DNA from: Physcocola sp002396385
GTDB lineage: Bacteria > Bacteroidota > Bacteroidia > Bacteroidales > Paludibacteraceae
Assembly (NCBI GenBank): GCA_946535435.1
Contig: CAMNDM010000026.1
Span: forward strand, 1 to 50,237
Direction of reading: 5' to 3'
Length of the DNA: 50,237 nt
The notes under the pieces are model-generated. The model was not told the origin of the DNA. It worked only from the letters and a program-made list of their open reading frames with translations, and made no database searches. Shown in pieces: positions 1 through 9,100 of this stretch. The position numbers and the translations under genes are program-made. Numbering within the stretch: position 1 is the stretch's first letter; every line of letters starts with the position of its first letter.

Positions 1-3
1 AAC

Positions 4-53
4 GTGACCTCTACAGCCTAGACAATTCGATAAAGTGAATTTATAGAGGTCAC
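4..53. repeat. 10-bp perfect inverted repeat at left edge
   Basis: GTGACCTCTA at 4-13 is exactly repeated in inverted form as TAGAGGTCAC at 44-53, with 30 bases between. There is no T-run after the second arm, so an intrinsic terminator is unlikely. It could be a binding site, or the end of an element that begins left of the window. It lies just upstream of the membrane protein gene starting at 79. Confidence 0.5.
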
Positions 54-78
54 CTTATATTTGTTCTGCTCTAAATTT

Positions 79-675
79 ATGAAAACGGCAGATTTTAAGT
101 TTCCAGGTAAAAAGTTGTATATGTATATTGTAGGAATATCGATAATAGGCGTTCCTCTTCTCTTTTATAGCTTTTTTGTTGTTCTTCCCTCTCTTTATGT
201 TAGGTATGGGTTGGAGTTGCCCTTCTTCATTTCTTTGCTTATGGTGTTTTTAATGAACGATCCTTATATTTCTGAGATGATTCAGTTTGGGGTTATTTTT
301 TGGAAATTCAAGGGTAGTAGCCTTCTTTTAGAGGATAAGAAAGTGACTTTTAAGAAAGATGGCTTATGCAGGGAGTTTCTTTTAGACGATATTGAAAGAA
401 TAGAGATATATCAAAGCTATTTGAACCTTTCTTTTTTAGGAAGTCTGTTTAAAATCCATCTGAAAGATGCTGGGGATTGTGTCTATATTTATGAAGCGTA
501 TGACTCGGATTATGATTTGAGAACTGTACTATGTGACGGTGAGGGGGAATGGGTTTCCGTAGATCCGAGGTCCTACTCTTATTACGATTCGTCAAACGGT
601 TCGTGTGGAGAAGAATTGGTGGTGGTGCATAAATTATCATTCTTGCCATTTGTAATCCCTTACCTGAATAAATAA
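79..675 (+). CDS. Small membrane protein with cytosolic domain, unknown function
   Basis: No family recognised. The ATG at 79 (MKTADFKFPG) is preferred to the upstream in-frame TTG at 61. The N-terminal third has two hydrophobic stretches (about residues 8-32 and 42-60 from the ATG) predicted to span the membrane. The rest is soluble and mixed beta-like, with the pattern GSSLLLEDKKVTFKKDG and DDIERIEIYQ. That layout (two helices then a small beta-rich domain) resembles bacterial PH-like membrane proteins, but this is only a shape argument. The gene is AT-rich, like the next two, and lies in a block of small orphan proteins. Function unknown. Confidence 0.6.
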   Translation: MKTADFKFPGKKLYMYIVGISIIGVPLLFYSFFVVLPSLYVRYGLELPFFISLLMVFLMNDPYISEMIQFGVIFWKFKGSSLLLEDKKVTFKKDGLCREFLLDDIERIEIYQSYLNLSFLGSLFKIHLKDAGDCVYIYEAYDSDYDLRTVLCDGEGEWVSVDPRSYSYYDSSNGSCGEELVVVHKLSFLPFVIPYLNK

Positions 676-817
676 ACATCTCTTTCAAGAATATATATTG
701 TGTTGGAATCTGTGCCAAAATAATCAAGGAAAGATGTTAAAACTGCAAATGAACAAATACATAAATCCGTTTATATTGTTTGGAGTATTAATTTGAATAT
801 ATAAGAAATTGTTAAAT

Positions 818-1753
818 ATGAAAGATTTGGAGAATGTGTTGAAAAACAAGGACTTGTTGTTGAAAGTAGAACATTTGGTATGTGGACTGACTATCGATAC
901 CTCGCAGGAAGTCTTTAATGAATTAAACAGACTTACAGGAAACGACTGGTCAAGAGAACAATATGAAAACCAAATTTTTGATTACCCAGATTTTAAGGAT
1001 TTGGAAGAGGTGGTCTATGCGTTGTTCCATAACGGTGATTATCCAAACCGTAAGAGCGAGGATTGCGAAGCGTGGAATATAGAAGAGTCTGTGGACGATG
1101 ACAAAAACGCATGTTCTTTTTTTATACGTTTGAAATATAAGAAGGACTGGGAAAAATGCAGTAGATATGAAGAAATTGATGTAAATAGACTGTATCAGGA
1201 TTTGTTGGTCGCTTTCCCAACATGGAAAGAGGATGCGGATTCATGGGAAAAACTTTTTTTGTGTAAAAACAAAGAAGTTTACGGGTTTGAAAAGGCCTTC
1301 TTTATTCGGAATGTATATGATCAAAAGTTCTTGTCGTGCACCCTTACGAACATGACAGAAGAGGAAAAAGATACGTTTGTAAGAATTCTCGGGAAATATT
1401 GCAATCATGTTCGGACAAGGGCAACGTACAAGTTGAAATTTATGTTTGATTGGGGAAGTGGTATTTGTGTATGGAGCGACAATGATGCGGCAAGGACAAA
1501 GTTTAATGATTATCCTATTGAAACAGATAAATTGCCTATATCCAACGGATTAAAAGAGACTTTGGACGATTTAATCAATTTATATGATACGTGCTTGAAT
1601 CGAGAGGATCCAAATGGTGATTTAATGTGGAATAAAAATCAGATAGAGGAGTTTTTGAAAATGGCCCGAAATGCGTATGTTAAATTGTGCAAAGAATTAG
1701 GATCAAAGTATGAGATAGAACTAATTCTGGATGATTTTGATACTGATTTATAA
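818..1753 (+). CDS. Uncharacterised acidic cytosolic protein
   Basis: About 311 residues from the ATG at 818 (MKDLENVLKN); an in-frame TTG at 809 is the less likely start. There is no signal peptide or membrane segment. The C-terminal third contains KLKFMFDWGSGICVWSDND, then LPIS and a stretch ending YEIELILDDFD. This arrangement (an FxFxxGxxxWxxND-like strand pair, LPxS, then helices) recalls a widespread uncharacterised bacterial family that I know only as hypothetical proteins, some near toxin-immunity loci. That link is memory-based and unverified. The gene is AT-rich and follows the membrane protein gene by about 140 bases, in the same direction. Confidence 0.6.
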   Translation: MKDLENVLKNKDLLLKVEHLVCGLTIDTSQEVFNELNRLTGNDWSREQYENQIFDYPDFKDLEEVVYALFHNGDYPNRKSEDCEAWNIEESVDDDKNACSFFIRLKYKKDWEKCSRYEEIDVNRLYQDLLVAFPTWKEDADSWEKLFLCKNKEVYGFEKAFFIRNVYDQKFLSCTLTNMTEEEKDTFVRILGKYCNHVRTRATYKLKFMFDWGSGICVWSDNDAARTKFNDYPIETDKLPISNGLKETLDDLINLYDTCLNREDPNGDLMWNKNQIEEFLKMARNAYVKLCKELGSKYEIELILDDFDTDL

Positions 1754-1792
1754 ATAAAATATCGCTCTTTTAAACTTAAACAATTCCTAAGT

Positions 1793-2443
1793 ATGAGAAA
1801 AAAGATAATGTTAGTTGTTCTAATGGGTTTGGGGCTTTCATTTGAAGGATTTTCCCAAAATCAAAAACACGAGGCTGTAGATTTAGGACTTAGTGTGAAG
1901 TGGGCAAAATGTAACGTGGGTGCTAACACTCCAGAAGAATATGGTGATTATTTTGCTCGTGGAGAAACAACGACAAAGGATACTTATACGGATGACAACA
2001 ATGTGTGGAAAAAGTTATCTGCTGATTATTTGTTAAAAGACTTTGATAAAGAAAAATTTCTTTCAAAGGGGGCTTTGGACAGCAATGGGAACCTTACCGC
2101 AAAATATGATGCTGCATGTGTGAATTGGGGCGGTTCTTGGCGTCTTCCTACTATTGATGAAATGATGGAACTTAGGGAAAAATGTACGTGGAAGTGGACT
2201 ACATTGAACGGTGTGAATGGCTATGAAGTTACTGGCCCAAATAACAATTCAATTTTCATTCCGGCTGCCGGAATACGAGTAGGCTCTGAACTAAACTATT
2301 CTGGCACAATGGGCACATATTGGACTTCTTCAACTTTTGATGACTTCATCTTTGGCGTCTTTTTTTATATAGAACCAACATATTACTATTGGAGTAACAC
2401 AGACAGATCCGATGGCTTTTCAGTCCGTGCTGTCACTGAGTAG
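1793..2443 (+). CDS. Secreted Fib_succ_major-type (PF09603-like) protein
   Basis: 216 residues with an N-terminal signal peptide (MRKKIMLVVLMGLGLSFEGFSQ, cleavage near residue 21). The mature part shows features of the Fibrobacter succinogenes major paralogous domain common in gut Bacteroidales: EAVDLGLSVKWAKCNVGA, then EEYGDYFARGET, WGGSWRLPTIDEMMEL, a central FIPAAG, and a GTYWTSS followed by C-terminal SVRAVTE. Members are secreted or surface proteins of unknown role. The spacing is complete, so it appears intact. It has no T9SS tail or lipobox. It starts about 40 bases after the preceding acidic protein gene and may share its transcript. Confidence 0.8.
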   Translation: MRKKIMLVVLMGLGLSFEGFSQNQKHEAVDLGLSVKWAKCNVGANTPEEYGDYFARGETTTKDTYTDDNNVWKKLSADYLLKDFDKEKFLSKGALDSNGNLTAKYDAACVNWGGSWRLPTIDEMMELREKCTWKWTTLNGVNGYEVTGPNNNSIFIPAAGIRVGSELNYSGTMGTYWTSSTFDDFIFGVFFYIEPTYYYWSNTDRSDGFSVRAVTE

Positions 2444-2700
2444 AAGATTGAGAGTCTGGCACAAAATACAAAGTAGGAGTTGGCACAAAACTGGTATAGG
2501 AAGAACAACGCTCGTAAAATTGAGAAGGGTGACGGGGGCGCTATGGGACATTACTTCACATCGTATCAGGTTTTGTTTCTGACATCACCTTGGTTGTAAA
2601 GGACGACGAACTGGAAAGATAACTACATGCTGCTAAACTGGTGGTTAGGGAACATGCTCCGAAGAAATTATTTGTTAATCGCCCGCTATTGTCTAGGCAA
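2444..2700. other. Gene-poor stretch, possible decayed coding remnant
   Basis: About 257 bases without a convincing gene. In one plus frame around 2550-2700 there are two short open pieces separated by a stop (ending DDELER, then AAKLVVREHAPKK), which could be the remains of a lost gene, but I recognise no family. No hairpin with a T-run was found. Confidence 0.2.
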
Positions 2701-3414
2701 TCAGTGATAATGTTTCTCGTACCAAATCTTGAAACCGGGAATATCGACGATTCCGTTTTTCGAGTAGCTGTAGCTGTTAAACAGCAAAGCTTTCAACGAT
2801 TCGGGAATGCCGTCGCCTTTGCTGTAGTCTGTCAGCCCGTTCGCCCTGTAAAAGTTCACATACTCGTCTATTATAGGTTGGTGCTGCATCTCAAACTCAA
2901 ACCATGCGCGTTCGGCCGCCCAAAGGTCGTAGTAGTTTTCGTCGGCGTCTTCCGGAAATTCGTCCTCGCCTGCATAGTAACGGCATTTGTCCGACAGTTC
3001 GTCGTATAGTATTTCGTGTAACTGGTCGCTGCTTTGGCCTAACAGGAATTCTATGTCAACAGTTTCTCCGCGTTCAATCCTTTTCGATATCATAGTGACA
3101 GGGAAGAACAATATGGAGCTGTCTTTGTAGCGTAGGGCATAGTCGGTCCCTTTGTCGTCGGTCACTTTTACCCAATGTGTGCCGAGCAACTCGTTCAGCA
3201 GTTCACCAAGGCAGTAGCCTAGTGTTTGCAGTTCTGCTGTCTCATGCTTTTGGTAGTAGCCTTCCTTCAGAATGCCTTGAAGTAGGTAGAGCTTCCCTTC
3301 AAACGTATCGTATTGGTCTTGTACGTCATCTTTCAGGTGACCTTTTACCCATTCGTTTCTTTCCGCTATGACTTTTAGGTCTTGTGCGTCTAGTTCGTTT
3401 ATTTGTTGCTCCAT
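2701..3414 (-). CDS. DUF3806-like cytosolic protein
   Basis: 237 residues, no signal peptide. Residues about 60-120 match the pattern I associate with DUF3806: LGYCLGELLNELLGTHWVKV, then DYALRYKD, FFPVTMISKRIERGE and VDIEFLL. A C-terminal extension of about 100 residues is rich in aromatic and acidic residues (ENYYDLWAAERAWFEFE). The family has no known reaction. The gene converges on the block to its left and is followed, after about 80 bases, by the minus-strand Ig-like T9SS cargo gene. Family assignment is by recalled motif. Confidence 0.65.
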   Translation of the reverse strand: MEQQINELDAQDLKVIAERNEWVKGHLKDDVQDQYDTFEGKLYLLQGILKEGYYQKHETAELQTLGYCLGELLNELLGTHWVKVTDDKGTDYALRYKDSSILFFPVTMISKRIERGETVDIEFLLGQSSDQLHEILYDELSDKCRYYAGEDEFPEDADENYYDLWAAERAWFEFEMQHQPIIDEYVNFYRANGLTDYSKGDGIPESLKALLFNSYSYSKNGIVDIPGFKIWYEKHYH

Positions 3415-3494
3415 TAGGTTGTTTTTTACAAAAATATAAAAAAACGGGCATAGGGTGTGAATACCGAGCCGTATTGGAATTGTTTGAATGAATC

Positions 3495-5675
3495 CTACCT
3501 TATCAGAGTGAAATGACCATCTATCTGTAGATCGAGACTCTCTATATCTATAACATACCAGTAGTCGGAGGATGGACAGTCTTTGCCCTTATAAGTTCCG
3601 TCCCAGCTATTGCCTTCGTTGTCGTACCCTTTCTTTTGGAAGAGGAGTTTTCCTCTGCGGTCATAGATGTAAACAACAGCCCCGGGATACATCTCTATGT
3701 TGTCTATTCTCCAAACATCTTCAATCCCGTCGTTGTTAGGTGAGAAGTGAGTTCTCGGATTTATGTCCAGTAAAACCTCTAAATCGAGAATTGTCAGTGT
3801 GTCACAGCCTTTGTCTCTCTTCTGTGAGAACTCGTAAACGCCGCCTTCCGACAGTAATTGACCATTGTAAATAAAACCATTTGCTTTTGAAGCTATTGCC
3901 GATTTCTTTATAAAAACAGTGTCCGTCTCGCGTATGTCGACGTACACGGCCCTTTTTTGTTCTTTATGTATGCCATCGCGCATCACAACCACATATTCTC
4001 CTGCATCGTCTGTTGTTGAACAGAAGATTGTCGGGGCCTTGACTGACGATGTGAAGTTGTTCGGTCCTGTCCATTCAAAGGTCGCATCTTCTGGTGCGTG
4101 CGTCACCTTCAGCTCGATGTCTTCGCCTTTGCAGTAGGGCCCAGTCGAGTAGGCGTCGATTTGCACTTCTAAGTCAAGAATAATCAAGCTGTCGCACCCA
4201 GATTCTCTCTTGTGAGGGAACTCGTATATGCCATTTTGGCGGAGTTCCTTTCCTTCGAAAACAAATGCTTCATCGTCGGTTAGTTCGACCGACTTTTTGA
4301 CTATGAAGGTGTCTTCTTGTGATACGACAACGTCGACGTTTTTTTCTTGGTCGTCGAAACCATCGTAATGCATGACCAGTTTGTATAGACCCGCTTCTTC
4401 ATGTGTGGCGTCCGGTACGATAGGGTTCCTTTCTGAGGAGGTGAAGCCGTTCGGCCCAGTCCAAAGAAATTGGGCGTCTTCTGGAACGTGGTCAGCTATC
4501 AGACGAATGGTGTCGCCTTTACAGTAGGGCCCTGTGGAATGGACATCCATTTGTACTTCCAACATCAACTTATACATGTCCCAGCAACCTTCATCGTTCA
4601 AGGTCGGACTTTCGAAAATCTTGCTATGCCGCGTAATGTGTTTTCCGTCGTCGTAAAATCCGTATTCATTTAACGTAACTGATCTTTTTTCAATGAACGT
4701 GTCCCTATCTGTTACTTTGACGTCAATGGTTTTTTCTGGTGTTTCCAAACCGTTGCTGAACATCACGAGTGTGTATTGACCCGCATCGTCGGGTTGGGCG
4801 TTAGGAATAATCGGACAGCGTTCGGTTGAAGTGAAACCATTTGGCCCTGTCCATAGAAAAGTCGCGTTTTTGGGTGGGTTCTGTACTATTAATCTGATGG
4901 TGTCTCCTTCGCAATATGGCCCCGTAGAATAGGCGTCTATAATGACGTCGCATTGGGTGGTAGCTGTTCCTCCTATCTTTTGGAAAATCATCGTTCCTTC
5001 ACGTCCATTCCCTTTACAAACTCCATCTTCTTCAATTACCCCTAGATTGTTGATGAATATGAAATACCATTCGCCTTTTTTTGCGTTAGGTATATAGCAG
5101 GCCTCTGTAGAAAAATGTGAGGAACTGCAGTCTACGTATTTATGGTCGGGGTAGATGTCGTACTTACCTCTGAAGCAAGGGTCGTTAATGTCGCTAACCA
5201 CAGGGCTTTCTGTATAGTCGCTATCGTCAGTCTCGCAACCGAACTCATTCATTTTGTCTAACAGCGTGTTCGTAAGATCTGTTTCGGTGTACCATAAAGA
5301 ACTTGCTTGGCTTTTATGATAGTTTTCTATTGCTTCTCCTTTGTTTTTCCCTTCAAATGGGCCTATACATGAAAAATCGAGGTCTGAATGATTTGAGTGG
5401 CTGATTTTAATGCCTAAATCTCCTGGCTCGTCAATTTGTAGAATATACCATCCTCCTGTTATGTTATCGAACCTTTTGTAACATGGTATGATGTTGACTT
5501 TATATGATAATTCTTGTGCTGGCGCAGGATAGGAAATGCCCCATTCGTTTTCTTCTGCACAAAAGGTGTTAACTTCTTCAGTGTTTAATTTTACAATTGC
5601 TTCTTGGGTATGTGCTTTTATGACGGTTAATAAAGTCAAGCAGACGTAAATAACATTAATTCTTAGAGACACCAT
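3495..5675 (-). CDS. T9SS type-B cargo protein with three Ig-like domains
   Basis: About 726 residues from the ATG at 5675 (MVSLRINVIYVCLTLL, a signal peptide ending near HTQ); a GTG at 5711 is in frame but puts extra residues before the signal. After an N-terminal beta-rich module with DLDFSCIGPF and paired cysteines, three Ig/PKD-like repeats of about 130 residues each begin STGPYC and contain FxWTGPNxFTSS and an AGxYxxVM strand. The last ~85 residues (THFSPNNDGIEDVW, VYIYDRRGKLLF, WDGTYKG, YWYVIDI) are a gliding-motility-associated C-terminal (CHU_C) type-B sorting domain. The protein is therefore predicted to be exported by Sec and then by T9SS to the surface. A PorP/SprF partner is encoded at 13342, in another operon. 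Ligand unknown. Confidence 0.85.
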   Translation of the reverse strand: MVSLRINVIYVCLTLLTVIKAHTQEAIVKLNTEEVNTFCAEENEWGISYPAPAQELSYKVNIIPCYKRFDNITGGWYILQIDEPGDLGIKISHSNHSDLDFSCIGPFEGKNKGEAIENYHKSQASSLWYTETDLTNTLLDKMNEFGCETDDSDYTESPVVSDINDPCFRGKYDIYPDHKYVDCSSSHFSTEACYIPNAKKGEWYFIFINNLGVIEEDGVCKGNGREGTMIFQKIGGTATTQCDVIIDAYSTGPYCEGDTIRLIVQNPPKNATFLWTGPNGFTSTERCPIIPNAQPDDAGQYTLVMFSNGLETPEKTIDVKVTDRDTFIEKRSVTLNEYGFYDDGKHITRHSKIFESPTLNDEGCWDMYKLMLEVQMDVHSTGPYCKGDTIRLIADHVPEDAQFLWTGPNGFTSSERNPIVPDATHEEAGLYKLVMHYDGFDDQEKNVDVVVSQEDTFIVKKSVELTDDEAFVFEGKELRQNGIYEFPHKRESGCDSLIILDLEVQIDAYSTGPYCKGEDIELKVTHAPEDATFEWTGPNNFTSSVKAPTIFCSTTDDAGEYVVVMRDGIHKEQKRAVYVDIRETDTVFIKKSAIASKANGFIYNGQLLSEGGVYEFSQKRDKGCDTLTILDLEVLLDINPRTHFSPNNDGIEDVWRIDNIEMYPGAVVYIYDRRGKLLFQKKGYDNEGNSWDGTYKGKDCPSSDYWYVIDIESLDLQIDGHFTLIR

Positions 5676-5799
5676 AACTGTATATTTATTAGGTATGACA
5701 ACAACTTCCACCCCTGTTGGCGGTATATATCAAATTTAACAAAAAAATTATAATTATATGTACCTATACTGCAATTTTTATAAAACCTATTATTTTGCC

Positions 5800-5807
5800 T
5801 ACTTTTG
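5800..5807 (+). promoter_or_regulatory. Candidate -7 promoter element for the 6177 operon
   Basis: TACTTTTG fits the Bacteroidota -7 consensus TAnnTTTG. A clear TTTG is missing about 20 bases upstream (the region is ATTTTTA), so the -33 element is weak. If used, transcription would start near 5814 and give a leader of about 360 nt before the ATG at 6177. Confidence 0.35.
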
Positions 5808-5814
5808 TATTGAT

Positions 5815-5946
5815 TCTTTTGTTACGCATATGGGAGGGTAACAAGAAAACGGCACTCCCTTTCCTGACTGGCTCATTCCTCTTTTTTTGATGAGTAATCT
5901 TTTTCTCCCGGGCCTTTTATAAATACAAAGGTTATAAAGCCGTTTT
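5815..5946 (+). promoter_or_regulatory. Candidate structured RNA leader (pseudoknot plus closing helix)
   Basis: Several complementary segments nest here. TTGTTAC (5819-5825) pairs perfectly with GTAACAA (5838-5844). The loop between them holds GGGAG (5832-5836), which can pair with CTCCC (5855-5859), a possible H-type pseudoknot. AAAACGGC (5846-5853) pairs perfectly with GCCGTTTT (5939-5946), enclosing hairpins CTCAT/ATGAG and CCTTT (5913-5917)/AAAGG (5927-5931). The element sits directly after a -7-like box and upstream of the 1924-residue cargo gene. No known riboswitch class is recognised. Some of these short pairings could be chance in an AT-rich region. Confidence 0.35.
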
Positions 5947-6176
5947 GAACATCTCGTCTTCCCTTAGTTGTTTTTGCTTTAAATAGGATTTTCAATGACA
6001 TTTAAATTTGAAATAGTGGGTTTGTTATTTACTATTTTTTCCCGTCGTGTCGTTTTTTTTCTTTATTTTTTCTATTCTTTTTGAATATTTATTTGCATTT
6101 AATTCTATATTTCACTTTTTTTGCATTTGCTAGTTTGTGCTAGAATCTTAATCTGATACTTAATGACGTTTTATTT
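5947..6176. other. AT-rich leader/intergenic remainder
   Basis: This very AT-rich stretch lies between the candidate structured element and the ATG at 6177. There is no open reading frame of note and no strong hairpin. A box resembling -7 (TAGTTTG near 6130) lacks the correct spacing. Confidence 0.4.
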
Positions 6177-9100
6177 ATGATAACTAAGTGTATTGTTTCA
6201 GCCTATACGCGTATGCGTAGGGTTGCGGTACTGTTTGAATCGAGTTTTTGTAATTGTCTTGCAAAAGGCCTGTTATTAGTTTCTATTCTTTTGCTCCCGT
6301 TCTCGTCTAAAGCCGAGTTGACAGGAAAGAACTGGTACGGAGCAGATGCTTTTGTTATAGAGTCGCAGAATTCCTGCAATTCTGTATACAGCATTACTGT
6401 AACACCTCAGAACGACGGTCAGCTACAATTGTTCAAAGATGGAAAGGATGTCAACAGTTCGAATACTGTTTTTGCCAGCGATATCCCTTCTACTATCTCT
6501 TGGCAATCGGGTAGTGCCGGCGACAATGCTGTGAAATTCGGTAATGCGGGTGGTACTGAATATGTGCTCTATTTCATTGAAGGTGCAGATAAAGATACTA
6601 TCGCATATTCTAAGCCTGGTTACGATTTGCTTGGCGTTGGCGGTGTTGGCTACGAGTTCATGAATTTAACTACTGAACCTACCTTCACCCCGACTTTCTG
6701 TAGCAATTCTGCCGCCTCGTTGCCTGAAAATGCAACTTTCCAGTGGCAGATGCTTAACAAAAAAACGGGTGCTTGGGAAGATATTGATGGTGCTGTAAAC
6801 AAAGATTATAGCCCGGAGGCTGGGTCGTTGGACGACTCCACCAAAGTGCGTGTCGTTATGTATAATGGAACGAACAAGATGGTGTCTTCGCCTGCTTTGG
6901 CTTTCTATAATTCGCCTGGTATTGGCGTGCATCTGGTGGGTACCGATCTCTTTGAAACAAAGCAGAAACCTACATACGAACACGAAATTGACTATGGAAA
7001 ACAGTTTGTTGTTGAAGTTATGGCTCTCGGAGCCTCTAAACTTAATGATATCACTTTAAAGGCTCGCTCTGATAACGACGAGGTCTTCAAAGACTTGATG
7101 TCTATCACTGCTCCTGAATCTTCTTTCACTCTTAATCCTTCTCAAAACTTGGAGTATCTGGTGGAAGGAAAGGCCGTTGATATGCGACCTGGACATGAGG
7201 GTGAGGAGTTCATCGTTAAAGATACTTTCTTTGTCCGCGTTCGTTTCTCTTGGGATGAAGGTGCCGAGGTCGATACTTTGTTCTTCGATAACTTCGGTGT
7301 CTTTACTGCCGATAACGAGTATACTACTTCAAATAATCTGAAGTTTACCAATGAAATGACCGATACGGTCGGGGTGAAGAACAAGATTGAGAATTATTGG
7401 GCTCCCGACTATTACAACTCTGTTAAGAACCACAAGTTCTCGTTGTTGAATCCGTTGGTAGGACCTTTCGACACGGACAACTGTGGTGCCGATGGCTATA
7501 AGCACTATGCTTGTTGGAGCGATAATGGTACTTGCGATGGATACCGTATTGAAGACGGTTTCTATGCCGTGGTGCCTAACCCTGATTATAGTAACTGTGG
7601 CCAAACGAAAAAAGACTACTGGAATGGTTACGACCACACCGAGGAGGCTACTGGCGTTCTTGGCGGTATGCTTTTCGTGAACTGTGCTGCCGATTCTAAG
7701 GAAACTATTCTTATTGAACGTGAAATCACCCTTTCGAATGAATGTGAGAATACGCGCTTGTTATTCTCGGCCTATGTGAATAATGCAACTGCTGTCGCAT
7801 CTAACAAGCCGGTCAACGTTCGTCTGAAAGTACTTGACCAGAAGGATAACGTTATCTATGAAACCCCTTCTGGTAATATCTACCCTCGTTCTGTCAAAGG
7901 TGGTATGTGGGCGAACCTCTCGTTCATGTTTAGTGCCGTACAGGGTGGCCACTATAAGTTGCAGTTGGTTAACAACCAGCCTGGTGGTGCCGATAACTTC
8001 GGTAACGACCTGCTTTTCGACGATATCCTTATCATTGCAGCTTATCCGACTGTCAACGTCTATCGCGACCGCTTGAAGTCAAGCATGACGCCTATCGATA
8101 CCTGTCGCGAGGTTGATGTCCCTCTCTTTGTCTTGAACAAGGACGATATTAAGAAGTACATTACCAACCCTAGTTACCTCTACCAATATAGTAAAGACTC
8201 GGTCAACTGGGTTAATATAGGTGAGATTACCGATGCTGACTCGTTTGTTGTGAGTCTCAGCAAAAAGACTCCTCTTTTCTGGGATACCACTTATTTCCGT
8301 GGTATTGTAGCATCGAATGAAGATGTCATTACCCGCATTCTCGATGGCAAGTCGCCAGCTCTTACTTGCGACAGTGTGTATGCGGTTTCTGAACCGTTCC
8401 GTGTAGTATTCGATTATGGAGGTCCTCTTGACCCTACTTACCGCGATACACTTTGTATTGGTGAAACGTTCAAGGTAACTGTTAGCGCGCATAACCGGCC
8501 TGTTTACCGTTGGGTTGACTCGCGCACGCTTGAAACTATCAATAACCAAGATTCGGTGTTCTCGTATGTGATTAGCGAGAATGACCCTGTCGATACGCTC
8601 TTCTATTTTGTAACGGAGACGCGTTTGGGTTGTACCGATACTATGGAGGTATACGTGCACCGCCGCTCGTTCGTTGAGTTTACTACTCCAGACAGCCTTG
8701 TGACATGTTTGTTCGATAATCCTGTAGAACTCACCAATGTGGTTCCAGCAGGTGCGACTTTTGAGTGGAAGTCGGGTGCTGATTTCACTGAAAATACAGC
8801 CGTGCCTTCTGTAAAGTTGCCAGAAACACTCCCTCACATGGGGGTTATAACTGTAACGGGTTCCGATAAGGACTATTGTAGTACCACTAAGACATTCCCT
8901 TACAGCATTCATACTCCGATTAAAGTGACACTTTCAGCCGATAGGACAGACAGTATGTTCTGCTTGTCTTCTCCTGAATCGTTGTTCCAACTTACGGCGA
9001 ATACCGTACAAGGTGTCCCTGTCACTTATTATTGGACCAAGAACGATATTCAGGTTGGCTTTACAAAGGCGCCTGTCAATACCTACTCGTTTGGTTCGCT

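Noticed and set aside
2641..3009. 122-residue plus-strand open frame opposite DUF3806 gene
   Set aside because: Antisense to the DUF3806 protein, which has recognisable motifs.
8079..8912. 277-residue minus-strand open frame inside the 1924-residue gene
   Set aside because: It is antisense to a clear repeat domain region, with no start context or family; a shadow of the real gene.
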